Shown: positions 10,925 through 21,216 of the stretch, one piece after another | Layout of the letters: the number at the start of each line of letters is the position of its first letter | Numbering within the stretch: position 1 is the first letter of the stretch | NCBI GenBank assembly: GCA_031841125.1 | Contig: CM063110.1 | Span: 39,168,595 to 39,232,594 of the forward strand | DNA length: 64,000 bases | Direction of reading: 5' to 3' | Origin: Acanthococcus lagerstroemiae | Lineage: Eukaryota > Arthropoda > Insecta > Hemiptera > Eriococcidae | Notes under the pieces: generated by a model | What the model was told of the DNA's origin: nothing | Databases searched by the model: none | What the model saw: the letters and a program-made list of their open reading frames with translations, nothing else | Made by a program: the position numbers and the translations under genes

Positions 10925-11809
10925 GTCCGAAAAGGTGTGGATATTGGGCTCTGTACAGCCCTGAAGTACCTAGGGCTGTGGTTCGATGGAAAGTTGCAGT
11001 TCCGAGAGAACTTTCGACGGGCAGCTGAGAGGGCGGATCGAGTAGCTGGACAGCTGTCCCGTCTGATGTCGAACCTAAGGGGACTAAGGGAGAAGCGAAG
11101 GAAGATGTACGTGAACATCATCATGTCGGTCCTCCTATACGGGGCGCCAGTATTTGCCGACGCCATCAAGATTCCATACAGAAGAGCGGAGATGGAGACG
11201 ATTCCGCGAAAAGCCGCGATGATGTGTGTCAGTGCGTACGGCACTGTTTCTTCGGAGGCAGTAGGCGTGTTAGCGCGTATACCGCCGATCGAACGCAAGG
11301 TCGGCAAAATAGCGAAAGTATACGATGCGAAGAAGAAAGCGAAGGCGAAACGGGAAGCACTTTGGGTCAAGCGAGTCATCCAGGAGGACACGCTTCAGAA
11401 GTGGAAGGACGCGCTCGCCCATTCGTCCAAGGGCGAGTGGAATCGAGCTCTGATACACGACCTCAATGGATGGGCAGGAAGAACTCACGGAGAGCTGAAC
11501 TTCCACCTTACCCAAGTCCTGAGCGGCCACGGATGCTTCGGAGTCTACGCTCCCGCAATGTGCTCCGTGAGGCCACCCACCCTCGCGACTTCAGTACTCA
11601 CACTCCCTCGGAAAGCGCGTATCGCTGGCCCCCGTGGTCCCGAAACGCGACACATGATAGCAAAAAAAAAAGACGCATGTACTATAGTTCGACGATACTA
11701 CGCAAATTATCCTCGCGAAGGTAGCCTGGCGAAGAATGTGCCAAGCATCCTGGGTCATCCCTACGATGAGTTCCTGCCCGCGTGGTGGAAACACGAAGCT
11801 AATGTGTAG
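10925..11809 (+). pseudogene. R1-type retrotransposon ORF2, C-terminal remnant
   Basis: About 290 codons are open. The N-terminal part has TALKYLGLWFDGKLQF (thumb region after the RT palm), then MYVNIIMSVLLYGAPVFADA and the R1-typical RWxxEW-like segment EWNRALIHDLNGWAGRTHGE, then FHLTQVLSGHGCFGVY. After GCF the CCHC knuckle is not in this frame: a frameshift near 11,560 moves it, and the end (FLPAWWKHEANV) is unrelated-looking. The fingers and palm with the catalytic YxDD are absent, so it is 5'-truncated and inactive. It begins about 80 bp after the palindromic array. Confidence 0.75.
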
Positions 11810-13233
11810 GTGGTGGTTCGAGCCTATTATTGTATCAACTGTTGGGGGACGAGGGCGAATTACCGTGATATTCAGGCACGAGCCAGAGAAATGACTTAAT
11901 CACTGCAGCGAATACTGTCTGCAGTGTTTCCTGACATAATGAAGCCATGCACCCAAAATTGGGGAACTAGAATTTACCATATCTTTACAGTATGTTGTTT
12001 AGGGTAGTAAGAGGCACCCGTAGGTATACCAAATTTTAGCTTTCTCCCAATTTTTTCACCCCAATTTGTTAACATAACTGGAGTAACTGGCCTGTTGTCT
12101 GCCGCGTTCTTTCCAGTTATCCACGTGCTTCCATTCACGTGATGTTACTTAGCAGAAGCTAGTGCACTCGCACTCATACAGTACAGGACGCGGGCCGATC
12201 TCCTCAGTATTTCAATTAATTTGCGCGCAGCAGACATCCGTTAACTGGATAACCACTGCAATTAATAACGGTACCGTTAGGTCTACATCATACAGCCAGA
12301 TACCTACACAATTATGAAATACGAAAACAAGTGTTCTCACAGTCTTCGTATGATAATTAATTGCGCGCGCGCGCGTTCTTACACACGACTTACGAATTCG
12401 CGCCAATTTCACCGACCGTCCTCCAGGCTGCGCTGGTGGATCGCGATCGACTGAACGCGTTTAAACGCTTCCTTTCAACCGGTTTCGAATCGCGCCGAAA
12501 ACCGATCGCGGCATTCTTGCCGGTCGAAAAAAAGAAAAATAGTAAAAAACAACAAAAACAAAATGTAAACAGTGAAAGAAAAAGCGAAAATCGTACAGCA
12601 AAAGAAACGATTTCGATAATGAAACGACTAATTGCAGTAAACTGCGCTACAAATTCACTTTGTAAAAGACGCGTTTATTTCCTTCGTTATTTTTCTTTAC
12701 TATTTTCGCGACTCGACTCATCGCCCCGTCTATTTGCCGGTGTCCACAATAATAACCGGTCGTGATATATTGGCCGTATAAATCAAGAACGCGCGTGCTG
12801 TGCCCTGTCAGTGCCCGAACGCTTTTGTTAAATTCTTCGAGATGTTCCCGAAGTGGAAAGTTAATTGGACTCCCAACGTTTCGCGATCACAATAGGCGAA
12901 GTGCGAAACCCGTTCCATTTCATTCCATTCCGTTTTCGTTTCGGGTGCCTCGTCTGTAGCCATTTGGCCATTCCGTTCACGTCGTCTAATGGCCCGTGTA
13001 ATGGACGCCAAAATCGAAATTAGTCATTTTCAACAACCCATAGCAACGCCGAACCGAACACGGATCCACTCTCCCCTGCACTTCTCTGCGCCGACGACCG
13101 AAAACTGAACTGAAGTCGTCGAATCGCGGATGGGCGCCCAGATCGGAAATGCTCGGCGAAAATCGACCTCGCACTTCCTTTAGGAAGCCGGGCAATCGAT
13201 TTGAACACCAGACGGTTATCGATTCGATTAACT
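11810..13233. other. Low-repeat stretch, no supported coding exon
   Basis: From about 12,000 to 13,230 the sequence lacks recognisable mobile elements and is richer in CpG than its surroundings, with a short GC alternation at 12,363-12,375. Several short frames overlap each other on both strands and none looks like a protein domain. This is the likeliest place in the left half for a host promoter or 5' UTR exon. Confidence 0.35.
12777..12813 (+). promoter_or_regulatory. Candidate core promoter: TATA box plus TCAGT initiator
   Basis: TATAAAT at 12,777-12,783 is followed by TCAGTG at 12,808-12,813. The A of the initiator is 33 bp from the first T of the TATA box, close to the normal arthropod distance. 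It points rightward, the same strand as the His-rich gene whose first visible exon starts 11.2 kb downstream with an acceptor directly before ATG. A link to that gene is inference. Confidence 0.3.
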
Positions 13234-14472
13234 GACCGTGACACCGTGGATCTAGTTTTGGACACTTTATTTCGTCTCACTCCGGAGTCTTATGATCGCA
13301 TCTGAAATTGTTCGTTTCCTGGTGTAAAAATGTAATTTATCAACAAAATTGATTTATATTGAACATAAAGGTTTTTAGTTTCTCTTAACAGTAGCAGAAA
13401 GTCAGAGAGCCAGTATTAGAGAGGATTGGAAAACCAAGTCATCATGGCTTGGAAATTGTACCAAAGATCTTTGGTGCCGGAATTGGGAGTGGGGACAAGA
13501 GAGTAACTTTAAAATGTTCGAGGAAGGCTGTACTCGCTCACGATTTTCCTTTTTCTATGAGGGATGATCAAAAAGTAACCTCTGCTACCTCCGCTAACTC
13601 TGAAAACCAAAAAAAGACAAGGGGAGAATTCCCAAAAAATAGGACATGTTCGTGAGGCTTCTGAGACAACACTGTAAAAGATTTCAAGGGCTTAGGACGA
13701 ACAAGGCAGGCAAGGCAGTACAAAAACGATGGAGCTACCGTTGAAACGTCTGTCAAGAATTGAAGTGTGCGCAGTGATACGTTTTTTCACCGCGCTCGGC
13801 GAGTCCACTCGGAGGAGTATACTGGTGGACTCACGTCTCGTCCCCCATCACGATATGTCGAGCATGGGTTCCCCTCCGCGTTCGTAAGAGGGCAAAAATT
13901 TGATTGCCGTAGCCATGCGCCGAGCGCGGTGAAAAAACCTATTACTTCGCGCACTTCAATTCTTGACAGACGTTTCAACGGTAGCTCTATCGTTTCTGTA
14001 CTGCCCTGTCTGCCTTATTCATCCTACGCCCCTGAAATCTTTTACAGTGTTGTCTCAGAAGCCTCACCAGCATGTCCTATTTTTTGGGAATTTTCCCCTT
14101 GTCTTTTTTTTTTTTGGTTTTCAGAGTTAGCGGAGGTAGCGGAGGTTACTTTTTGATCATCCCTCGTAGAAAAAGGAAAATCGTGAAGGAGTACAGCTTT
14201 CCTCGAAAATTTTAAACTCCCAATTCCGGCACCAAAGATCTTTGGTACAATATCCAAGCCATGATGACTTGGTTTTCCAATTCAGTAATACTGGTTCTCT
14301 GACTTCGTGCTACTGTTAAGAGAAACCAAAAACCTTTATGTTCAATATAAATCAATTTTGTTGATAAATTACATTTTTACACCAGGAAACGAACAATTTC
14401 AGATGGGATTGTAAGACTCCGGAGTGAGACGAATTAAAATGTCCAAAACTAGATCCAGAGTGTCACAGTCTC
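13234..14472. mobile_element. Fold-back element, ~560-bp arms
   Basis: The left arm (about 13,234-13,800) and right arm (about 13,915-14,472) are inverted copies. Both carry ATCTAGTTTTGGACA, CTCCGGAGTCTTA, GAAATTGTTCGTTTCCTGGT, the segment with CCAAAGATCTTTGG, and GGGATGATCAAAAAGTAACC. The loop is about 115 bp and is bounded by inverted TTTTTTCACCGCGCTCGGC. A partial extra copy of part of the arm follows at about 14,468-14,575 as a direct repeat of 14,052-14,160. No transposase, so non-autonomous. The mirrored reading frames in the arms are artefacts. Confidence 0.85.
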
Positions 14473-14719
14473 AGAAGCCTCACGAACATACCCTATTTTT
14501 TGGTAATTTTCCCTTTTTTTTGGGGGGGGGGGGGTTCAGAGGTATACTTTTTGATAATTTGATCATCCTACTATTTTTTATTTTTATTTTTTGAGATGAT
14601 ACATTAACCCTTTCAGTGGCGAGAATGTTCCATCCATAGGGGAATGTTTATTTTCATTGGTTATGATGACGGCTACTATCCAATAGACATGATGCATAAA
14701 TTGCCTAACTAACTCCTGA

Positions 14720-16245
14720 ATTCCAGTAGGAAATGGGGAAAAAAAATCAAATTTCCTACTTCAATTTTGAAAGGAATCGATTGGGACATGCACTGATTAT
14801 CGTAGAACAGAGGTGCTTCAAGGAAATATGAAAATTTGTTGGAAAAAAAAATGAGGGAAGAACTACGACTTTTGATTGAAAATAAAACTTGACCGCTCGC
14901 GCACTCAAACCACGAACTGTTTCACCGTTACAACAATCGAATTTTCATAAATTAATAATTGACACAAAAGAAACTATAGCGAGATAAATCGCCGCTTTTA
15001 CAATTCCCTGAATACTGTAGTAGAAAAATACTCACTTCCTACTACAATATACCGAGATGAAGAGAAATTTCTTTCAAGGACTTACATGTTGGTCACAAAC
15101 CTTTGAGATCAGCACAAAATTATTTCCTTAATGGTGAATGATAAATTGGTACGATCTGCAAAAAAAGTTTCCAAAATGCTAGGATGTGTAGTAGGAAGCA
15201 AGAATTCTCCAAAAGTAATCTTTTAAAGACATTAACGTATATGCTACAAGGATTCTTACTTCTAGGTTCGTGGTGAGGAAGTAATTTTATACTGATTTTA
15301 AATCTGAATGATGAACTCTTATGTTATTCAGAAAATTTTTTCCGATTTCAGGGTATGTAGTGGGAAGTAAGACTTCTCCAATAGTGTCTTTTCAGAAGAT
15401 ACGAGTGTAGACGTGTCAAAGATTCCTACTACAATATTCGAAGTGAGGAAAAAATTTTATGCTGATCTTAAAGTGAGCAATGAATTTCCAAAGTCTTTTG
15501 AAAATGTTTCCAAAATTCTAGGATGTGTAGTCGGAAGTAAAACTTCTACCATAGCATTTGTTCAAAGATATGAATGCATGTGCTTCAAAGATTCCTACTT
15601 CAAGACTCGTGATGAGGAAATTAATTTACGCTGATCTTAAAGCTGAGTGATGAACTCTTACATTCTTCAGAAAATTGTTCCAAAATTCGAGGATGTGTAG
15701 TAGGAAAAGTAAGACTTCTCCAACAGTGTCCTTTCAAAAGATACGAGTGTAACGTTTCAAATTTCCGCTACAATAAGCGAAGTGAGGAAATGATTTCTTT
15801 CATTAATGAATGATAAATCTGTAGGATCTTCTGAAAATTTTTCCAACATTCTAGGATGTGTAGTAAGAAGTCAGACTTCAACTATAGTATTATTTTAAAG
15901 ATATGAATGTATATATGCTTCAACTTTCCTACTCCAATACTTAGGGTGAGGAAATAATTTTATGGTGATCTTACTACTGTGTGACGATCCTGTACGCTTT
16001 TGAGAAAATTTTTCAAAGATTCTGTGTTGTGGAGTAGGAAGTAAGACTTCTGCAACAGTATTCTATCACAAGATAACTAGTATACATGCCGCGAGTATTC
16101 CTACTACAAAACTCAAGTTGAGGAAACAATTTTCTGCTCATCTTGAGGCTGAGTGACGATCCTGCACGTTCTTGAGAAAATGTATTCAGTTTACTGTGTA
16201 TTGTAGTAGGAAGTGGGGTTTCTCCAACCTGATGCATTTCAAAGA
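14720..16245 (+). repeat. Tandem array, ~170-bp diverged units
   Basis: The landmark GGATGTGTAGTAGGAAGTAA and variants recur near 15,182, 15,348, 15,520, 15,690, 15,853, 16,023 and 16,195, with steps of 163-172 bp. Each unit also has TTCCTACTACAATA...GTGAGGAAATAATTT and GATCTTAAAGCTGAGTGATGA. The first units (14,720-15,050) are the most degenerate. The array ends where an RTE endonuclease fragment starts. It is unrelated to the other arrays in the window. Confidence 0.85.
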
Positions 16246-16530
16246 TGTAAGTGTATATGCCCCTAAGACCACTGCTAGAGCTAATACTCACGAAGACGAA
16301 GAAATTGAGAAGGTACACGAAGAATTAGAAGGACTTATGAAGCATGCTAGAGGCGAAGAGAATCTTGTTATTATGGGCGATTGGAATGCTCGAGTTGGTG
16401 GAGGACAAGAAGGTAATATAGTTGGGGATTTTGGAATAGGAATGTGAAATGTGAAAGAGGAGAGCGTTTGATACAGTTTTGTGCAAGTATAATAACTTAG
16501 TTATATCATGTTCAACCACGTTCCACGATC
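16245..16530 (+). pseudogene. RTE-type retrotransposon, endonuclease remnant
   Basis: The translation reads VYAPKTTARANTHEDEEIEK, then EGLMKHARGEENLVIMGDWN, then ARVGGGQEGNIVGDFGIGM. VIMGDWNARVG is the conserved metal-binding and catalytic motif of the APE-like endonuclease of RTE-clade LINEs (the Asp and Asn of GDWNA). A stop follows GIGM; reading then continues as NVKEERLIQFCAS, with a frameshift before a phrase like VISCSTTF. The RT domain is missing. A short dead fragment. Confidence 0.8.
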
Positions 16531-18470
16531 TTTAATTTTTTTCTGTGTGGTTACCACAACTGTCATCCTGCACCTTCTTCCCATTGGTATGTGCCCCAGT
16601 TCGGGGAATATGGCCAAAATGTTATCAAAAACGAATTTAGCGACCTTTGGATCCAATTACTGGATATCCATATTAAACTTTACAAAATACTAGAACCCCC
16701 TCCCCCTCATTGCATGGTCCTCAATTTCAAATATAGGGTAAGTACATGAAAGGAGGGAGGTGAATAAGCCCCATAAATGACATAACTCTGTGAAGTGGTA
16801 AAGTAGCTGAAGAAGATGGTTATTATCTTCGTAAGGTCTGTGCATCTGTGTTAAAAAGTAATAATTCTTAACGGGGATATCTTGGACTCCATTTTCAGCA
16901 GTTCTAATCCAAATACAAGAAAATTGCTAATGACTTTTTTCTATGGGAAATTTAATGTACAATCTATTGCAAATAAAAAAAAAAAAAACAGTAGCTTAAG
17001 AAGGCAAGTCTCACGGGAAATTGAGAAAATATGAAAATTCTCTAATATAATTAGTACTAAAATTGATTTTATGAACACCCTGTCGACCATTTTTTTCCTT
17101 CTGTGATTACCACAACTGCCCTCTACTATTACCTACTGGTATCATTTTTCTGTCTTATCTCCAGTCGTGAGAAGGAAAAAAAGACAACTTAAAGATAGAA
17201 AACTTTTCAAAATTTGACCATAACTAAGTCCCTTCAAATGTAAGCGTATGCAAACATATCTACACATGGTCGATGTAGGTTGCCTACTTACCAGGTGGAA
17301 GGCGGTCATTGCAAAGAATACACCCTGTATATGCGATTATTTACATAATTTTATATCGCGGTCCACGTAAACTTGAAGGTTCATTCGACACACCGCGAAA
17401 TTACAAATAATGTATACTTTGGGCGAATGCTAAGCTTATTCACATTGAATATTTACGGCAGTTATTGTCTCACGATCAAATTTCGTTTAGCGATCTCAAT
17501 GATGCCGAAGTGTAATTTCTGCGAACAAGAAAATACCTCTGTGGATTGTTTATTAATTTAGAAAAACGAACGTCGAGAACGCCTACTTCCCCCCTCCCCC
17601 TTAACGTGCTTTCCTCTTCAAAACAATTCATGCACGAGGAAAAATTGCATAAAATCTACCTGGCCCTTATTAATTTCTAATTTACTTTCATCGTTCTTGT
17701 TTTATAGGCTTTCTGACTCGTTGAAGGTTACTCGATTAAAAAAAAAAAAAAAAAAAAAAAAGGAACAAGTATTCTTGGATCACGAAACCTTATCATTATT
17801 CGAGTAGATCATAGGCACATTTTGCATTCTAATTCTGCAACATAAAATTAAATTACCGGCCTATAGCGGCCTGTACTGGTTGGTGTTCATTTAACTAGCC
17901 TGGGACTGTCATGCAAGTATTTTTCTTCTTTCTGCACCGTTTTATACTTTCTTACAACATCAAAAGACATTAGGCAGCAGGTAGATGTATTGAAGACATT
18001 TAGAATAGTGCGAATGAATTCGAATCACGTCAAATAAGAAATGAGTTTTATTTCATAAATTGATAACGATCCACGATCGTGTCTTCTTCATTACGCGAAA
18101 TGAACAGAACGCCTTTCTATACGCGAATATTCATTGAAAAAGAAACACGTAAGGGATAAAAAGCCAGTCGAAATATTTGCAGAAAAACTATAAGGTGCGA
18201 GATAGCGAGATTTACGCTCTTCTATACGTTATATACTTTAGTTCATTAAAAATTAAGGATGAGAGCGAAACGAATACATCCCTTTGGCAATGCTGTATTT
18301 TGAGGAAGATGCGCCCCTCAGCCAAATATTCCGAAGTTCCACACCCCCTCCGGTTGAGAACATTTTTGTTCAGGAAACAAGCTCAAGCAGTTCTGTGTTC
18401 TTTTTTCTAAAATTTCCTTTTCTTGTTCTGCCTTCTTTTCTCCTTTTGTAAGCTTTCGTTTAGGTACCTT
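16531..18470. other. AT-rich DNA without a supported gene; 24-bp A-run
   Basis: Two related phrases (GGTTACCACAACTGTCATCC near 16,549 and GATTACCACAACTGCCCTCT near 17,105) suggest a diverged repeat pair. An uninterrupted run of 24 A lies at 17,738-17,761 and may be the tail of a retroposed sequence, but nothing upstream identifies it. The frames at 17,373 and 18,177 are not convincing. Confidence 0.4.
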
Positions 18471-19900
18471 TTTTTTGTCGCGTAACTCGAGCTATCCGAC
18501 CCGGTTGGTCCTCGGAGGAGGCAATTCGGCCGGTGGGTAGTGGGACCCGGCGGTTCCGGAGGGACCAGAACGCCTCGTAGTTGGCCGAGGACCGTGCCTC
18601 GTCGCGAGTCGACATTTTTATTTAGAGTTCGGGAACGGCCGAAATAGGGGCGATCAAGTGCGCGGCACCAAAATAGAACACAGATTTGCGAAAATTGATT
18701 ATGGTGTATTAAACAGCAATAATTGAAAACAACTAAGAAAAAAGGCTTGATAGGTCACAATATATACATGAAACTAATATGCAGAATTTTTACACTTTAT
18801 GAAAATAACCAAGGTGGAACGTTATGGGCGCAAAAAAAAAAAAGAAAAAAAAAGGACGCAGCGAAATATAGGGTAGTAAAGTACTTCTTAAGGCGGCGGT
18901 AAGACGGTGGCGCGGAAAGGGTTACAGGTCATATCGATGACCGCGCGGCCTAACTAATGCACTGTTAACAACTTTGATCAGGATGCAAGGGAGCCAGGAG
19001 GGGAGTGGACAGGAAGTAGCCTATGCCTGATTGTTAAGGATTCTAACCATTTTCACTTCGGTCGTGCCGGTGAGGTCGCGATCGTAGTGGGTCGCGGAGT
19101 TAAATGGCGACTTGACGGATCGCCTCCAAGTACGCTATTTATAGCTCGGAACAGTAGCCGGGAATCCTTTACTTCGGTCGTGTCGGTGAAGACGTGACCG
19201 TAGTACGCCGCTGGTTAAATGGCAACTTGGCGGATCGCCTCCAAGTACGCTATTTTGCCCGGACGGTGGCTGTTGATAAGATAGGCGTATGCGAGAGAAG
19301 GTGCAGCAGTAGGCTATTCGGAAGCAGTAGAAGGTTTAGCAGGAAGCAGGGAGGTTTTTTAGGCTAAAGAGTAGATTTACTTAGGCTGGAGAAAAATAAA
19401 GGTTTTTAGGTTGGAAGAAGCGGAGGTTGTAGGCTGGAAAGAAGCAAAGATTTGTAGGCTGGACGAAGCTAAAGCAGGAGCTTAGGCCGAAGTTGCGAGC
19501 GCGGTTCGGATCGACTGGCTTCGAACGAACTGCCAGACGCGTGTCTCGAATGAGGGTGGAAACGGAGAATTTATTGGAATGCACGGCGTCTTTTCGGTTC
19601 GCAGGATCTCGGGATTTGGTAGAAAAGTGGAACGCTTAAGAATGTGGTGGCTGCGACTCGACGGCCGAATTCGCCGATATCGGGAGAAAGAGACCGAAAA
19701 GACAGAGAGAAAACCGGGGCTAATGGCCAAGGGATAATAGACAGCCAGTCGTGCGATCTTCGCATATTCGGATGTTTTGAACTGGTTTCGGAGGGAAGCG
19801 GAGAACGGGAGGGATGCAGTCGATACAGATTCGCGAAGGTGAATATTAATTAGGCCGCGCGTTCTACCTGCGGAGGTATTCGGACAGTTCGTTTGCAAAA
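18471..19900. repeat. GC-rich unclassified repeat with internal duplications
   Basis: GC content rises sharply relative to both sides. A segment of about 84 bp is duplicated at 19,056-19,139 and 19,172-19,254; both copies end GCCTCCAAGTACGCTATTT. From about 19,358 to 19,485 there are about four degenerate ~30-bp units built on TAGGCTGGA(A)GAAGC. The overlapping ORFs on both strands at 19.4-19.9 kb have no recognisable domain. It could be part of an LTR element, but no LTR ends, primer site or gag/pol motif were seen. Confidence 0.4.
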
Positions 19901-20044
19901 TGAGAAATTAAGGGCGACAAAGTGTGTCGTCATTACATTTTAAAAACGCATTTTCTAAACACGTCCTCGAAGCCAAGTACCCGAGGCCGATGATTTTCTT
20001 AGCCCCTTATTAAAATCCATTGCTCTGTCTTTTGGATTCATCCA

Positions 20045-20512
20045 CTACTTCTTACAGCGCAGCATCGGAACTGAATGACGAAGAAAACCTGGGGTGTACA
20101 TATGCCAAATTTCTGGGAAGAGCCCCATCACTGTGGAATTTCTGGCCGCGTAAATCTTTTTTATGAGCGATATAGGAACAACCAAGAGCCACAGGGAATA
20201 ACATCCGGACTGTAAGGTGGATGCGGTACGGTACCACCTGGGTTTTCCATTTTTGCGGAAAAGTTTGCGTAAACTGTGATGTGTGAGGACGCGTTGTCGT
20301 GATGGAGCAACCACAACTCCTTGATTTCCAAAAAGATTCGTAGGGTCAAACAAATATTTTCGTTTTTGTGAATGCTAAAAAGTTTTTCTATCATTTTCAA
20401 AGAAGGTGACATTTTTACTCGAAGTAAGTAATTTCGACGTTTTATGGCCTTAAGGTATAGCTTGAGATGTCTAGTAACAGAATCACATAAGAAAAATTTG
20501 TCGGACATTCCC
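20045..20512 (-). pseudogene. mariner transposase C-terminal remnant
   Basis: The minus-strand frame reads LWLLHHDNASSHITVYA, then PHPPYSPDVIPCGSWLF, then in a shifted frame YKKDLRGQKFHSDGALP. This is the mariner signature: HHDNAxxH carries the second catalytic Asp, and PHPPYSPDLAPCD normally carries the third. Here the final Asp is replaced by Gly (PCG), and a frameshift follows. The N-terminal HTH domain and first Asp are not visible. Inactive. Confidence 0.8.
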
Positions 20513-21216
20513 CCTTTTTTTCAGAAGTTTTTTTTTCCTTTTTTTTAAATCTTTTATTAAATGGCCTTAAGTTTGTCCTCAGGGGACGAAATTAGAGTAT
20601 AAAACAAATGTTTGATAATAATTTCAATTTTTGTCATATTTAGATGGTAAAACGAAAACAATGGTATAAACCATCAAAGAGCATTAAGTCGAAAAAATGC
20701 TTATGTAATTATTGTTTGAATTATTAAAAATCAGGAATCCGAACGTTTAAATACGCCCTGCGATATTTTTTAACGTAATTTTTGCGGTGAAATACTCGAA
20801 TATTACTTCGGAGAAATAAAAATGTTCATTTTTCTATCATAACGCTCGATTTACTTCGATAAAAAAAAGGAGGGACGAACTTAGGAACACCTTTTTTTAA
20901 TTTTCGAAAAGCAACGTTTTGGTTTTTGGCGCAGCTTATAGGGGGTAGTTATTTTTGAAAAAAAATCGACCCCGTGGCTAGGTGACCAAGGGTATAGAGT
21001 ACTCATGAACTCATTTTTGTCAATTTTGACCCCGTAGCTGGACCATAATTTCGAAAATAGAAACGGGGGACGACAATTGGGCCACCTACCCAATTCCGAA
21101 TCGATGTTAATTTCACAATCAAATCGATGTTGTTTTAGTGCAGAATTTGATATGCTCATAAAGTCGGCGAGACATTTCCGGTGGGCTGAAGGCAAAATAC
21201 GATGGACTGGCGCATA
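20513..21216. other. No supported gene
   Basis: AT-rich flank between the mariner remnant and the TA-flanked element. A 135-codon minus frame (20,881-21,288) overlaps the end of that element and shows no domain. Confidence 0.35.

Noticed and set aside
10861..11391. 176-codon minus-strand ORF
   Set aside because: Antisense of the R1 reverse transcriptase remnant, which has recognisable motifs on the plus strand.
17738..17761. Poly-A tail marking a processed pseudogene
   Set aside because: No recognisable transcript-like sequence upstream and no target duplication seen.
18471..19900. LTR retrotransposon
   Set aside because: No paired LTRs, primer-binding site, polypurine tract or gag/pol motifs could be identified; left as unclassified.
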